From: Variovorax paradoxus B4
GTDB taxonomy: Bacteria > Pseudomonadota > Gammaproteobacteria > Burkholderiales > Burkholderiaceae_C
NCBI RefSeq assembly: GCF_000463015.1
Contig: NC_022247.1
Coordinates: 558,001-622,000 of the forward strand
Reading direction: 5' to 3'
DNA length: 64,000 nt
A program made the translations under genes and the position numbers. Below the pieces are notes generated by a model. That model did not search any database and was not told the DNA's origin. It saw only the letters and a list, made by a program, of their open reading frames with translations. Numbering within the stretch: the first letter of the stretch is position 1; each line of letters starts with the position of its first letter. This document shows positions 43,828-52,228 of the stretch, in pieces.

Positions 43828-44259
43828 ATGACCGTTCCAGAATCCGGCCTCGTCGTCATCGACACCAACATCGCGCTCGACCTGCTGGTCTTCGAAGACC
43901 CCGCCTGGGTGCCGCTGATCGCCATGCTGGCCGCGGGCGAACTGCGCTGGCTCGCGACGGCTGCGATGCGCGTCGAACTCGAGCGCGTGCTCGGCTACCC
44001 GCTGATCGCCCGGCGCATGGCGCAGCGCGGCCTGCAAGTGCCCGCCGTGCTGGCGGATTTCGATGCGCGGGTGCGCATGGTCGAAGGCGCTCCATCGCGC
44101 GCACCCTGCGTCTGCAGCGACCCCGACGACCAGGTCTTCATCGACCTTGCGGTGGCGCACCGTGCGCTGCTGCTCAGCAAGGACCGTGCGGTGCTGTCGA
44201 TGAAGAAGCGGCTGGCCTTGCGCGGCGTGGCGGTGCAGGCGGCGCTCGGGCTTTCGTAG
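43828..44259 (+). CDS. PIN-domain protein
   Basis: 143-aa PIN-fold putative ribonuclease (PIN_3 type). VVIDTNIALDLLVFEDPAW holds the first catalytic Asp, and CVCSDPDDQVFIDLAVAHRA the later acidic pair; the LSKDRAVL segment is typical. PIN proteins with this layout are often toxins of type II toxin-antitoxin systems, but no antitoxin-like gene (small AbrB/RHH/MerR type) is adjacent on either side, so it may be an orphan or a housekeeping nuclease. It lies 38 bases after the methyltransferase. Confidence 0.8.
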   Translation: MTVPESGLVVIDTNIALDLLVFEDPAWVPLIAMLAAGELRWLATAAMRVELERVLGYPLIARRMAQRGLQVPAVLADFDARVRMVEGAPSRAPCVCSDPDDQVFIDLAVAHRALLLSKDRAVLSMKKRLALRGVAVQAALGLS

Positions 44260-44460
44260 CCGGCGCAGTGATGGCGCATCGGCGTGTTGGACGCCGACCC
44301 AAGTCACACCCGTTGCACCAACGGTCTCGATCGATTGCCGCTGCGCGCCGGAACGCGCGAAAACCGGCGGATTGACAACTTCCGACTCATCGACACGTGC
44401 GAGGGACGGTGTTAGCTTTCACTGGCGCCACCCCTTCAATTCTTGTTTCGATGGGAAAAC
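44260..44460. other. 201-base intergenic region before the T6SS cassette
   Basis: No gene is visible. A TTGACA hexamer at about 44374 could be a -35 box for the downstream effector gene, but no good -10 box is seen at standard spacing. A GGGAAAA-type ribosome site precedes the effector ATG (44461). G+C falls across this region and stays low to about 45480. Confidence 0.35.
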
Positions 44461-44943
44461 ATGCAACCATCTTTCGCGACGCTCTGGGCCAATCATCCCA
44501 ATATCAAGGGCGACGGCGCTTTGCTGGACAAGGGCGTCTACACGGATCAATGCGCCATCAATGTGGGGGCAGCATTCATGCGATCCAGCCTGAACCTTGA
44601 GAGCTTCCCCGGTGTCTTCTCCTGGCAGAAGGACAAGCCGAAGTACCCGATCAGGGCGCAAGAATTGGCGAACTGGCTGGATTCCGGCAAGGCCGGGCTG
44701 ATGTCCCGGACCGAAAAATACACGGGAAAAGAAGGCTTCGAGAAAATCGCCAACCGCACGGGGATCGTGTTCATCCAGAACTACTGGGGCGAGGGGCGGC
44801 AAGGCGACCACATCGACCTCTGGAATGGCTCACGGCTGACGACCCTGTCGTCATGGTTCCGCATCCAACTGAACATGTCGTGGGAGGGCTTCATGACAGA
44901 CTACCGAAAGGGCTCTGCCATTTGGTTCTGGTACGTTCCATGA
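44461..44943 (+). CDS. Type VI secretion amidase effector (Tae4 family)
   Basis: 160-aa NlpC/P60-related amidase of the Tae4 family. Catalytic residues: Cys31 in VYTDQCAINVGA and the His117-Asp119 pair in QGDHIDLWNG, with a Trp-rich C-terminus (SWEGFMTDYRKGSAIWFWYV). Family members cleave peptidoglycan cross-peptide bonds (gamma-D-Glu to mDAP) in rival cells after T6SS delivery. There is no signal peptide, as expected for a T6SS substrate. The gene has lower G+C than its surroundings. It overlaps the next small membrane-protein gene (ATGA) which, with its duplicate, is the candidate immunity. No VgrG, PAAR or Hcp gene is in the window. Confidence 0.88.
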   Translation: MQPSFATLWANHPNIKGDGALLDKGVYTDQCAINVGAAFMRSSLNLESFPGVFSWQKDKPKYPIRAQELANWLDSGKAGLMSRTEKYTGKEGFEKIANRTGIVFIQNYWGEGRQGDHIDLWNGSRLTTLSSWFRIQLNMSWEGFMTDYRKGSAIWFWYVP

Positions 44944-45182
44944 GATTTATCGCGCGCCTCTTCTTCATCGTTGTCGGAGCAACTGCGCTCGGATTTATTT
45001 TCTACAAGCTCATTGGCCCTGTGGGCCATTGGTATGAGCTCAACTTTGCAAGGAACGACGATGACTTGGGCCAAGCGTACATGGTCGCGCTCGCCGTTCA
45101 ATTCCTCGCGTTGATAGCGGGCGGTTGGCTTGGCGACTGGGCATTTCGTAAGTGGCGGCAGAGGCAGCCTGATCGCCCGTAG
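44940..45182 (+). CDS. Small two-helix membrane protein, candidate Tae4 immunity (copy 1)
   Basis: 80-aa protein MRFIARLFFIVVGATALGFI... with two hydrophobic segments (about 4-24 and 44-66) and a charged tail (RKWRQRQPDRP). Start ATG 44940 overlaps the effector stop as ATGA. It is homologous to the next gene; shared blocks include GxWYE-N-A, the DL-QA pair, VALAVQ and IAGGWLGD-AFRKWR. Membrane anchoring at the periplasmic face would suit an immunity protein for a peptidoglycan amidase, but this does not resemble the classical soluble Tai4, so it would be a different type. The role is inferred from position only. Confidence 0.6.
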   Translation: MRFIARLFFIVVGATALGFIFYKLIGPVGHWYELNFARNDDDLGQAYMVALAVQFLALIAGGWLGDWAFRKWRQRQPDRP

Positions 45183-45214
45183 CTCATGTAGCGATCACGG
45201 ATCGGCCGAGTTCC

Positions 45215-45469
45215 ATGAAGATACTCATTCGACCGCTCTGTATTTTGGTCGGGGCACTTGCGCTCAGTCTTCTTGTCGCGAAAGTCGTGCTCGTTCCCAT
45301 TGGGCAGTGGTACGAAATGAACCGGGCCCAAAGCGAGAGCGATTTGTCGCAAGCCTTCGTCGTCGCTCTTGCAGTGCAGGCCCTTTGCGTCATTGCCGGC
45401 GGCTGGCTCGGCGACCTCGCATTCCGCAAATGGCGGCACAAGCAACTCGGCCGCCAACAGCGCCCGTAA
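45215..45469 (+). CDS. Small two-helix membrane protein, duplicate of the preceding gene (copy 2)
   Basis: 84-aa protein MKILIRPLCILVGALALSLL... , a paralogue of the gene at 44940 (shared VALAVQ, IAGGWLGDLAFRKWR and WYEMN). It starts 32 bases after the first copy and is followed by a terminator of the opposite strand. Tandem duplicates of immunity genes are common behind T6SS effectors, where copies broaden protection. Protein alignment shows about half the positions shared, so the duplication is not recent. It could also be an inner-membrane partner of unknown role. Confidence 0.55.
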   Translation: MKILIRPLCILVGALALSLLVAKVVLVPIGQWYEMNRAQSESDLSQAFVVALAVQALCVIAGGWLGDLAFRKWRHKQLGRQQRP

Positions 45470-45494
45470 AAAAGCGCTGCTAGTTCTGCAGCGC
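45468..45494 (-). terminator. Rho-independent terminator overlapping the BUD32-like gene stop
   Basis: On the minus strand GCGCTGC (45494-45488), a seven-base loop that contains the start of the TAG stop codon, GCAGCGC (45480-45474), then six T at 45473-45468. It ends the BUD32-like/glutamate-synthase operon right at the stop codon and faces the convergent T6SS cassette. Confidence 0.8.
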
Positions 45495-46397
45495 AGCGGC
45501 CGGCCCCAGGTGCCAGCGCCCCAGCAGCCGCGCCACGGCGCGCACGCGCTGCGTGTCGCGGCCCCAGCGGCGGCTCGCGGGCAGCTTCTGCGCCCATTTC
45601 ATGCGCCGCGCCGCCTCGGCGATGCGTTCGCGCACTTCCCCGTCCACCTCGGCCAGCGCGGCATGCCAGTGGCGGCCGGCGGCTTCCGGCGCGGCGGCCT
45701 CCAGCATCATGGCCGTGGAGTGCAGGTAGCTGAGCCAGTCGCGGGCCTGGCACTCGGCCAGGGTCATGACCTCGGACGGGTCATCCTCGAAGTCGATGTA
45801 GCCGATCACGCCGTCGGGGCACTGCACCAGGTTGCGGTCGAAGGCCTGGCTCAGGTGCTGGCTGCGCACATGCACCTTGGCGATCGCAGCCAGCCCTTCG
45901 CGCCAGACCGCCAGCAGCGCGGCCGGTCCGGCCGCGGCCGCCTGGTCGAGCCGCTCCTGCAGCACGACGGTGGTGCGGCCGCTTTCGCCGAGGTCCGAGA
46001 TCAGCAGGCCGTCGGGCTGCTGCGCCAGCACCGCCGGCACGCGCAGGCCCGCAGCCGCGAGTTGCCGCAGGCGCCGCGCCTCGGTGGCAATGGCGGCCTC
46101 GCCGCCCGGGTTGGGCACCGGCTTGATGATGTCCAGCCGTGCCATTCGCGCGACCGCCGCCATCACGCGGTAGCCCCACTTGCCGTGGCGCGGGCCGGCC
46201 TTCTTGAGCCACACGCGCTCGCTGCCCAGGCGGTGGCTGGCGACGTTCTTCTGCTGCTTCGGCAGCATGAGGCGCAGGAACTCGGCGTAGTCGCCGGGCG
46301 CCGGCATGGAGGGCTGCGCGTCCAGGGGCGCGGGCGCGGAGGCCACGCCCTTGGCGCCGTGCAGCCGTGCCAAAGCACCGCGTCGCAAGGGATTCAT
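45480..46397 (-). CDS. BUD32-like protein kinase (BUD32/RIO type)
   Basis: 305-aa cytosolic protein of the BUD32 / lipopolysaccharide-kinase-like group. The core has VWLKKAGPRHGKWGYRVMAAV near the N-terminal lobe and the catalytic region KVHVRSQHLSQAFDRNLVQC, where a His and Asn bracket the active site, then GVIGYIDFEDDPSEVMT as the DFG-like metal motif. No signal or helix is evident. It starts with an ATG overlapping the stop of the upstream gene by 2 bases (ATGA), so both are one unit. Substrate unknown; phosphorylation of a membrane sugar lipid or a partner protein is possible. Confidence 0.75.
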   Translation of the reverse strand: MNPLRRGALARLHGAKGVASAPAPLDAQPSMPAPGDYAEFLRLMLPKQQKNVASHRLGSERVWLKKAGPRHGKWGYRVMAAVARMARLDIIKPVPNPGGEAAIATEARRLRQLAAAGLRVPAVLAQQPDGLLISDLGESGRTTVVLQERLDQAAAAGPAALLAVWREGLAAIAKVHVRSQHLSQAFDRNLVQCPDGVIGYIDFEDDPSEVMTLAECQARDWLSYLHSTAMMLEAAAPEAAGRHWHAALAEVDGEVRERIAEAARRMKWAQKLPASRRWGRDTQRVRAVARLLGRWHLGPAAALQN

Positions 46398-48118
46398 GCG
46401 GCCAGCGGAAGATTCGACACCAGGCCGTGCGGACCCTGTGTCAGGGGCTGGAAGCTGTCGGCGCTGGCCAGCGGCCAGTAGGTGCGGAACACGTTGTGCT
46501 GCTTGTCGAGCGGGCCGAGCAGCGCGCCCGGCTGCACCTGCATCACCAGGTTGCTCAAGAGGCGCACCTCGGTGTCGGAAATGCGCCGCACGATGTGGTG
46601 CGCGGTGATCTGCTGCGGATGATCGAGGCCGGCGGCCTGCACCAGCTCCTGCAGCGCATGCAGGGTGCTGCGGTGGAAGTTGCGCACGCGCTCGGCCTTG
46701 GTCGGCACCACCAGCGCCTGCTGGCGCACCGGGTCCTGCGTGGTCACGCCGGTGGGGCAGTGGCCGGTGTGGCAGCTTTGCGCCTGGATGCAGCCCAGGG
46801 CCATCATGAAGCCGCGCGCCGCGTTGCACCAGTCGGCGCCGAGCGCCATCATGCGCGCCACGTCGAAAGCGGTGATCACCTTGCCCGCGCAGCCCAGCTT
46901 GACCCGGTGGCGCAGGTTCACGCCGACGAGCGTGTTGTGCACCAGCAGCAGACCTTCCTGCAGCGGCGCGCCCACGTGGTCGCTGAACTCGACCGGCGCG
47001 GCGCCCGTGCCGCCCTCGGCGCCATCCACCACGATGAAGTCGGGTGTGATGCCGGTGGCCTGCATGGCCTTGACGATCGCGAACCACTCCCACGGATGGC
47101 CGAGGCAGAACTTGAAGCCGGTCGGCTTGCCGCCCGAGAGCTCCCGCAGCTTCGCGATGAAATGCATCATCTCGACGGGCGTGGTGAACGCGCTGTGCGA
47201 CGAGGGCGAAACGCAGTCGATGCCGATGGGCACGCCGCGCGCGGCCGCGATCTCGGGCGTGACCTTGGGTGCGGGCAGCACGCCGCCGTGCCCTGGCTTG
47301 GCACCCTGGCTCAGCTTGATCTCGATCATCTTCACCTGCGGATCGCGCGCGTTGGCGCTGAAGCGCTCGGCGTTGAAGCTGCCGTCCTCGTTGCGGCAGC
47401 CGAAGTAGCCCGAGCCGATCTCCCAGATCAGGTCGCCGCCATGCACGCGGTGGTGCTGCGAGATCGAGCCTTCGCCGGTGTCGTGCGCAAAGCCGCCCAG
47501 CCTGGCGCCCTGGTTGAGCGCGAGGATCGCATTGGCCGACAGCGCGCCGAAGCTCATGGCCGAGATGTTGAACACGCTCGCGCTGTAGGGCTGCGTGCAG
47601 GGATGGTGCGACGACCCGGCCGCGCCCGACGGCGACGGGTTCGCGTCGGCGGTATGCGGCGTGCCGCCGATCACGATGCGGAAATCGTGGTTATCGAGCC
47701 TGGTGGGCTGCATCGAGTGGTTGATCCACTCGTAGCCCGCGATGGTCACGTCGAGCTGCGTGCCGAAGGGCCGGTTGTCGGGCTCGCCCTTGGCGCGCTG
47801 GTACACCAGCGAGCGCTGCGCGCGCGAGAACGGGGCCGCTTCGGAATCGCTCTCGATGAAGTACTGCCGCATTTCCGGCCGGATGAATTCCAGCAGGAAG
47901 CGCAGGTGCCCGATCACCGGGTAGTTGCGCAGGATGGCATGGCGCGCCTGCCGCAGGTCGTGCACGCCGGTACCGGAAAGTACCGCGAAGACGGCCACGC
48001 CCACCCAGGCCAGCCACAGGTGGGGCGACACCAGCACGAAGGCGATGCAGGCCGCCAGACCGACCACGCACAGGGCGAAAGCGCTGTAGCGCGTCGGAAA
48101 CGGAATAATCGTGGACAT
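46394..48118 (-). CDS. FMN-binding glutamate-synthase-domain membrane protein
   Basis: 574-aa protein. Two N-terminal helices ([36 protein letters not shown]) are followed by the FMN-binding TIM barrel of the glutamate synthase large subunit ([40 protein letters not shown]) and a Cys cluster ([19 protein letters not shown]) typical of its iron-sulfur site. There is no amidotransferase domain, so it is not a true GltB; membrane forms like this are common but their reaction is unknown. It is divergent from the SEC-C gene and coupled to the BUD32-like gene (ATGA). Confidence 0.88.
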   Translation of the reverse strand: MSTIIPFPTRYSAFALCVVGLAACIAFVLVSPHLWLAWVGVAVFAVLSGTGVHDLRQARHAILRNYPVIGHLRFLLEFIRPEMRQYFIESDSEAAPFSRAQRSLVYQRAKGEPDNRPFGTQLDVTIAGYEWINHSMQPTRLDNHDFRIVIGGTPHTADANPSPSGAAGSSHHPCTQPYSASVFNISAMSFGALSANAILALNQGARLGGFAHDTGEGSISQHHRVHGGDLIWEIGSGYFGCRNEDGSFNAERFSANARDPQVKMIEIKLSQGAKPGHGGVLPAPKVTPEIAAARGVPIGIDCVSPSSHSAFTTPVEMMHFIAKLRELSGGKPTGFKFCLGHPWEWFAIVKAMQATGITPDFIVVDGAEGGTGAAPVEFSDHVGAPLQEGLLLVHNTLVGVNLRHRVKLGCAGKVITAFDVARMMALGADWCNAARGFMMALGCIQAQSCHTGHCPTGVTTQDPVRQQALVVPTKAERVRNFHRSTLHALQELVQAAGLDHPQQITAHHIVRRISDTEVRLLSNLVMQVQPGALLGPLDKQHNVFRTYWPLASADSFQPLTQGPHGLVSNLPLAA

Positions 48119-48173
48119 AGAAATAGTGTCGACCGGGGCCTGCTGCATCATAGAGGGCTGCCCCGAACTTGCC

Positions 48174-48948
<775 letters not shown>

Positions 48949-48956
<8 letters not shown>

Positions 48957-50190
48957 CGGCGGCTGCGCCAGCGCACGGCTGACGCCACGCGCGGCGTGGG
49001 TCATGGTGCTGGCGCTTTGCGCCGGGGTGGCGCTGAGCCAGGCCTTCCGCACGGTGGGCGCCATCATGGCGAGCCCGCTGCAGGCCGACTTCAAGCTGTC
49101 GGCGCAGGCGCTGGGCATTTTCTCGGGCGCCTTTCATTTCGCCTTTGGCGCGATGCAGCTCTTCATGGGCATCGGCATCGACCTGCAAGGCGTGCGGCGC
49201 ACGGTGCTGGTGGCCTTTCCGGTCGCCATCGCGGGCGCGCTGCTCTCGGCGCTCGCGCCGAGCTACCCGGTGCTGGTGGCGGGGCAGGCGCTGATCGGCA
49301 TCGGCTGCGCGCCGGCCTTCCTGGTGTGCACCGTGTTCATTGCACGGCACTTTCCGGTGGCGCGCTTTGCCACGGTGTCGGGCCTGGTGCTGGCCATCGG
49401 CGGCCTGGGCATGCTGGCCACCGGCACGCCGCTCGCGTGGCTGGTGCAGGCGTATTCGTGGCGCGCGGGCTTCCTGGTGCTGGCCGTGGCCTCGGCGCTG
49501 GCGTGGCTCGCGATCTGGCGCTGGGTGCGCGAGCCTGCGTCGGCGGTGCCGAAGGCGAACGAGTCGATTCCCGAGGCCATCCGCCAGTTCGGCGCGCTGC
49601 TCGCGATGCCGCACACGCTCGGCATCGTCGTGCTCGGGGCCGTGACCTACGCCGCCTTCATCTCGCTGCGCGGGCTGTGGCTCGGGCCGCTCATGATGGA
49701 GCGCCACGGCTACTCGCTGGTGCAGAGCGGCAACGTCGCCATCGCGGTGTCGGTGATCTCGCTGTTCGGTGCGCCGCTGTTCGGCCGCTTCGACCGCGAC
49801 GGCGCCGCGCGCCGCCGCTGGATCGTGGTCTGCGCGCTCGGCTATGCGGCCCTGTTCGCGCTCATCGCCTTCACGCACTCGGCCTGGCTGGACATCGGCG
49901 GCATGGTGCTGATCGGCGTGCTGTCGGGCTTCATCGTCTGGCAGTACGCCGACGTGCGCGTGGCCTATCCGGTCACGCTCACGGGCCGCGCGATGGCGGT
50001 CTTCACCATGGCGATGTTCCTTGGCGTCGCGCTCATGCAGTGGGGCACCGGCGTGGCGGCATCGGTGGCCGCGGCGCATGGCGGCGATCCGCTCACGGCC
50101 GTGCTGGCCACCATCGCCGCGCTGCTGGTGCTGGGCATCGCGGCCTTCGCGTGGCTGCCCGCGCCGAAGGCGCAAGCCCTCAGATCTTGA
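48949..50190 (+). CDS. MFS transporter (paralogue of the one at 16411)
   Basis: 413-aa 12-helix major facilitator starting at a GTG (48949-48951) that overlaps the SEC-C gene stop by 8 bases, so translation is coupled. Helix 1: [20 protein letters not shown]. The loop motif is [19 protein letters not shown], then [20 protein letters not shown] in the second half. Same length and shared segments as the transporter at 16411, showing two members of one subfamily in the window. The substrate is unknown. The 3' end abuts the convergent GNAT gene. Confidence 0.9.
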
Positions 50191-50494
50191 AGGCGCGCTG
50201 GATGTCCGGCCGCACGAGGTCGGCGTATTCGCGGTGCTTGCGGATGTAGCCCGCAATGAACTGGCACACCGGAATCACGTGCAACCCCTTGGCGCGCGCC
50301 TCGTCGAGCACATGCCGTGCGATGCCCGAGCCCACGCCCTTGCCCTCGTGCGCGGGCAGCACCTCGGTGTGGGTGAACATGATGGCGTCGGTCAGCAGGT
50401 TGTATTCGGCGTAGGCCGCGAGCTGGCCCTCGAGCGCGGCTTCGTAGCGGTGCAGGGCTTCGTTGTTGGTGATGACTAGGTTGCTGTTGCTCAT
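50180..50494 (-). CDS. GNAT family N-acetyltransferase (YjdJ-like)
   Basis: 104-aa minimal GNAT fold of the YjdJ/GCN5-related class. The acetyl-CoA loop EVLPAHEGKGVGSGIARHV and LHVIPVCQFIAGYIRKHREY are the family features. The N-terminus MSNSNLVITNNEALHRYEAA precedes the fold. The start ATG (50494) overlaps the stop of the NTF2-like gene by 4 bases (ATGA-type). It is last in the pgpA-cinA-NTF2-GNAT set. The acceptor substrate is not known; this class may only modify small molecules. Its 3' end overlaps the MFS gene by 11 bases. Confidence 0.88.
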   Translation of the reverse strand: MSNSNLVITNNEALHRYEAALEGQLAAYAEYNLLTDAIMFTHTEVLPAHEGKGVGSGIARHVLDEARAKGLHVIPVCQFIAGYIRKHREYADLVRPDIQRAFKI

Positions 50495-50985
50495 GGTTGG
50501 CGTGCGAGATAAGTGGCGAGATTGGCGGCCGCGGTGGCGCGTACCTTGTTGCGCAGCATCGGCGTCCAGCCGAGCAGCAGGCCCGGCGCGCCCAGCGCCT
50601 GGCGCGACCAGGTCCAGAAGGCAAAGCTGTCGCGGTGCGTGGCAATCAGCCCGTCGGGCGTGAAGCCGAAGCGCGCATCGACGCTGTTGTCGACCAGCCG
50701 GCCGGTGGCGCTGAAGCGGTAGTGCGCGTCCCAGTGGGCCCGGCCGCTGGTGTCGTCGGCCTGCACGTCGCGCCAGCGGAGGCGCCAGACGTCGGCGCCC
50801 TTGGCCTTGGTGGCAGTGCAGAGCATCCGCCACATGCCGCCCACCTGTTGCCGGCCGCGCAGCGAGAAGGCCTCGTCGTCGAAGACCGCATCGCTGGCAT
50901 AGCAGGCGGCCATGGCCGGGGCGTCGAGCCTGGAGAACGCCTCGTAGAAGCGCTCGATGGTCTGGGCATTGGCTGCTGCTGTCAT
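50491..50985 (-). CDS. NTF2-like (SnoaL-type) domain protein
   Basis: 164-aa NTF2/SnoaL-fold protein. The cone-fold N-terminus AQTIERFYEAFSRLDAPAMA is followed by CYASDAVFDDEAFSLRGRQQ and SVDARFGFTPDGLIATHRDS, matching the DUF4440/SnoaL superfamily used by enzymes and ligand-binding proteins. Role unknown. It starts one base upstream of the cinA stop, overlapping no reading frame, and its ATGA junction joins it to the GNAT gene. Confidence 0.85.
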   Translation of the reverse strand: MTAAANAQTIERFYEAFSRLDAPAMAACYASDAVFDDEAFSLRGRQQVGGMWRMLCTATKAKGADVWRLRWRDVQADDTSGRAHWDAHYRFSATGRLVDNSVDARFGFTPDGLIATHRDSFAFWTWSRQALGAPGLLLGWTPMLRNKVRATAAANLATYLARQP

Positions 50986-50986
50986 G

Positions 50987-51541
50987 TCATGGGGCCTTCG
51001 TTGTTGTGCCGGGGTGCGGGCCGAGCAGGCCCACCAGTGTCTGCAGGGCGTAGTGCACCGTGGCCGCGCGCACCGCGGCGCGGTCGCCGTCGAAGCGGCG
51101 GCGCTCGGTGCGGACCCGCCCGTCGACCGACCAGCCGAACCACACCGTGCCGACCGGTTTCTCGGGGCTGCCGCCGGTGGGGCCGGCCACGCCGGTCACG
51201 GCCACCGCCGCGCGCGCCGCCGAACGCGCGATGGCCCCCTCGGCCATGGCGCGCGCCACGGGCTCGCTGACCGCGCCATGGGCTTCGATCAGCGCGGCAT
51301 CGACGCCCAGCAGTTCGGTCTTGGCCGCGTTCGAGTAGCTGACGAAGCCGCGCTCGAACCAGGCACTGGAGCCCGCGAGCTCGGTGCATGCGCCGGCAAT
51401 GAGCCCGCCGGTGCAGCTTTCGGCCGTGGCCAGCATCCAGCCCTTCTTCAGCAGCAGTTCGGCCGTGGCCGCGACGAGCGCGGGCGTGTCCTGGTCGGCA
51501 AGAAAATTCGCCGGGGTCGAAGCTTCCATCAAGTTCACCAT
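50987..51541 (-). CDS. CinA-type nicotinamide-nucleotide amidase
   Basis: 184-aa C-terminal CinA domain (PncC type), which deamidates nicotinamide mononucleotide to nicotinate mononucleotide in the NAD salvage loop. The AESCTGGLIAGACTEL and FERGFVSYSNAAKTELLGVD motifs are clear, as is AVAVTGVAGPTGGSPEKPVG. Two starts are possible: ATG 51541 overlapping the pgpA stop, or ATG 51529 (MEASTPANF); the first gives translational coupling. It is in the pgpA-cinA pair common in Betaproteobacteria, here followed by NTF2 and GNAT genes. Confidence 0.92.
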   Translation of the reverse strand: MVNLMEASTPANFLADQDTPALVAATAELLLKKGWMLATAESCTGGLIAGACTELAGSSAWFERGFVSYSNAAKTELLGVDAALIEAHGAVSEPVARAMAEGAIARSAARAAVAVTGVAGPTGGSPEKPVGTVWFGWSVDGRVRTERRRFDGDRAAVRAATVHYALQTLVGLLGPHPGTTTKAP

Positions 51542-52092
51542 GCGCGCCAGAGCGCGATGACCAGCAGCGTGCAGAACGCCGCCACGAGGTCGTCGAGGAT
51601 GATGCCGAAGCCCGCGCGCCACCAGCGCACCTGGGCGGCGTCGCGCTGCTTGAACAGCGCATCGGCCCAGGCCACCGGCCCCGGCTTGGCGGCGTCGAAG
51701 AAGCGGAACAGGCCGAACGCGATGGCCTGCGCGAAGAGGCCAGCGGGGGTGACGAGCCAGAGCACGATCCAGAACGCGATCACCTCGTCCCACACGATGC
51801 TGCCCGGGTCGGCCACGCCCATGTCGCGCGCGGTGATGCTGCAGGCCCACCAGCCGATCGGCAGCGAGGCCAGGATGATCCAGCCGATGGTGGCGGGCGT
51901 GAGCCACAGCTGCATCACGGCAAAGGCGGCCCAGGCCCAGAGCGTGCCGACGGTGCCGGGCGCCACGCGCGGCAGGCCGGAGCCGAAGCCCATGGCGATG
52001 AAGTGCGCCGGATGGGACAACAGGAAACCGATCGTGGGACGGCGGGGCGTGGCTTGCGGCATGGGGCCTGCGGAGGAAGAAGCAGCTTGCAT
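51535..52092 (-). CDS. pgpA: Phosphatidylglycerophosphatase A
   Basis: 185-aa inner-membrane phosphatase that makes phosphatidylglycerol. PgpA motifs: GFGSGLPRVAPGTVGTLWAW, DPGSIVWDEVIAFWIVLW (acidic metal residues) and FRFFDAAKPGPVAWADALF. Several helices are visible. The ATG at 52092 (MQAASSSAGPMPQ) is preferred because the frame further upstream begins with TTG in sequence lacking conservation. It overlaps cinA. In many relatives thiL precedes it directly; here the transporter and lipoprotein genes at 52229-54524 lie between. Confidence 0.92.
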   Translation of the reverse strand: MQAASSSAGPMPQATPRRPTIGFLLSHPAHFIAMGFGSGLPRVAPGTVGTLWAWAAFAVMQLWLTPATIGWIILASLPIGWWACSITARDMGVADPGSIVWDEVIAFWIVLWLVTPAGLFAQAIAFGLFRFFDAAKPGPVAWADALFKQRDAAQVRWWRAGFGIILDDLVAAFCTLLVIALWRAW

Positions 52093-52228
52093 CAGGCCAG
52101 AGTGTCGCGCATTCGAGGGGCTGTCCAAGACCCTCTATTTATCAAAGCAATAGCTTGTTTAATTCGAGGGACCGGCCTAGTATCCAGGCCTCGCTTTGCC
52201 ATCCGTCGTCCGCCAAGGACCGAGTCAC

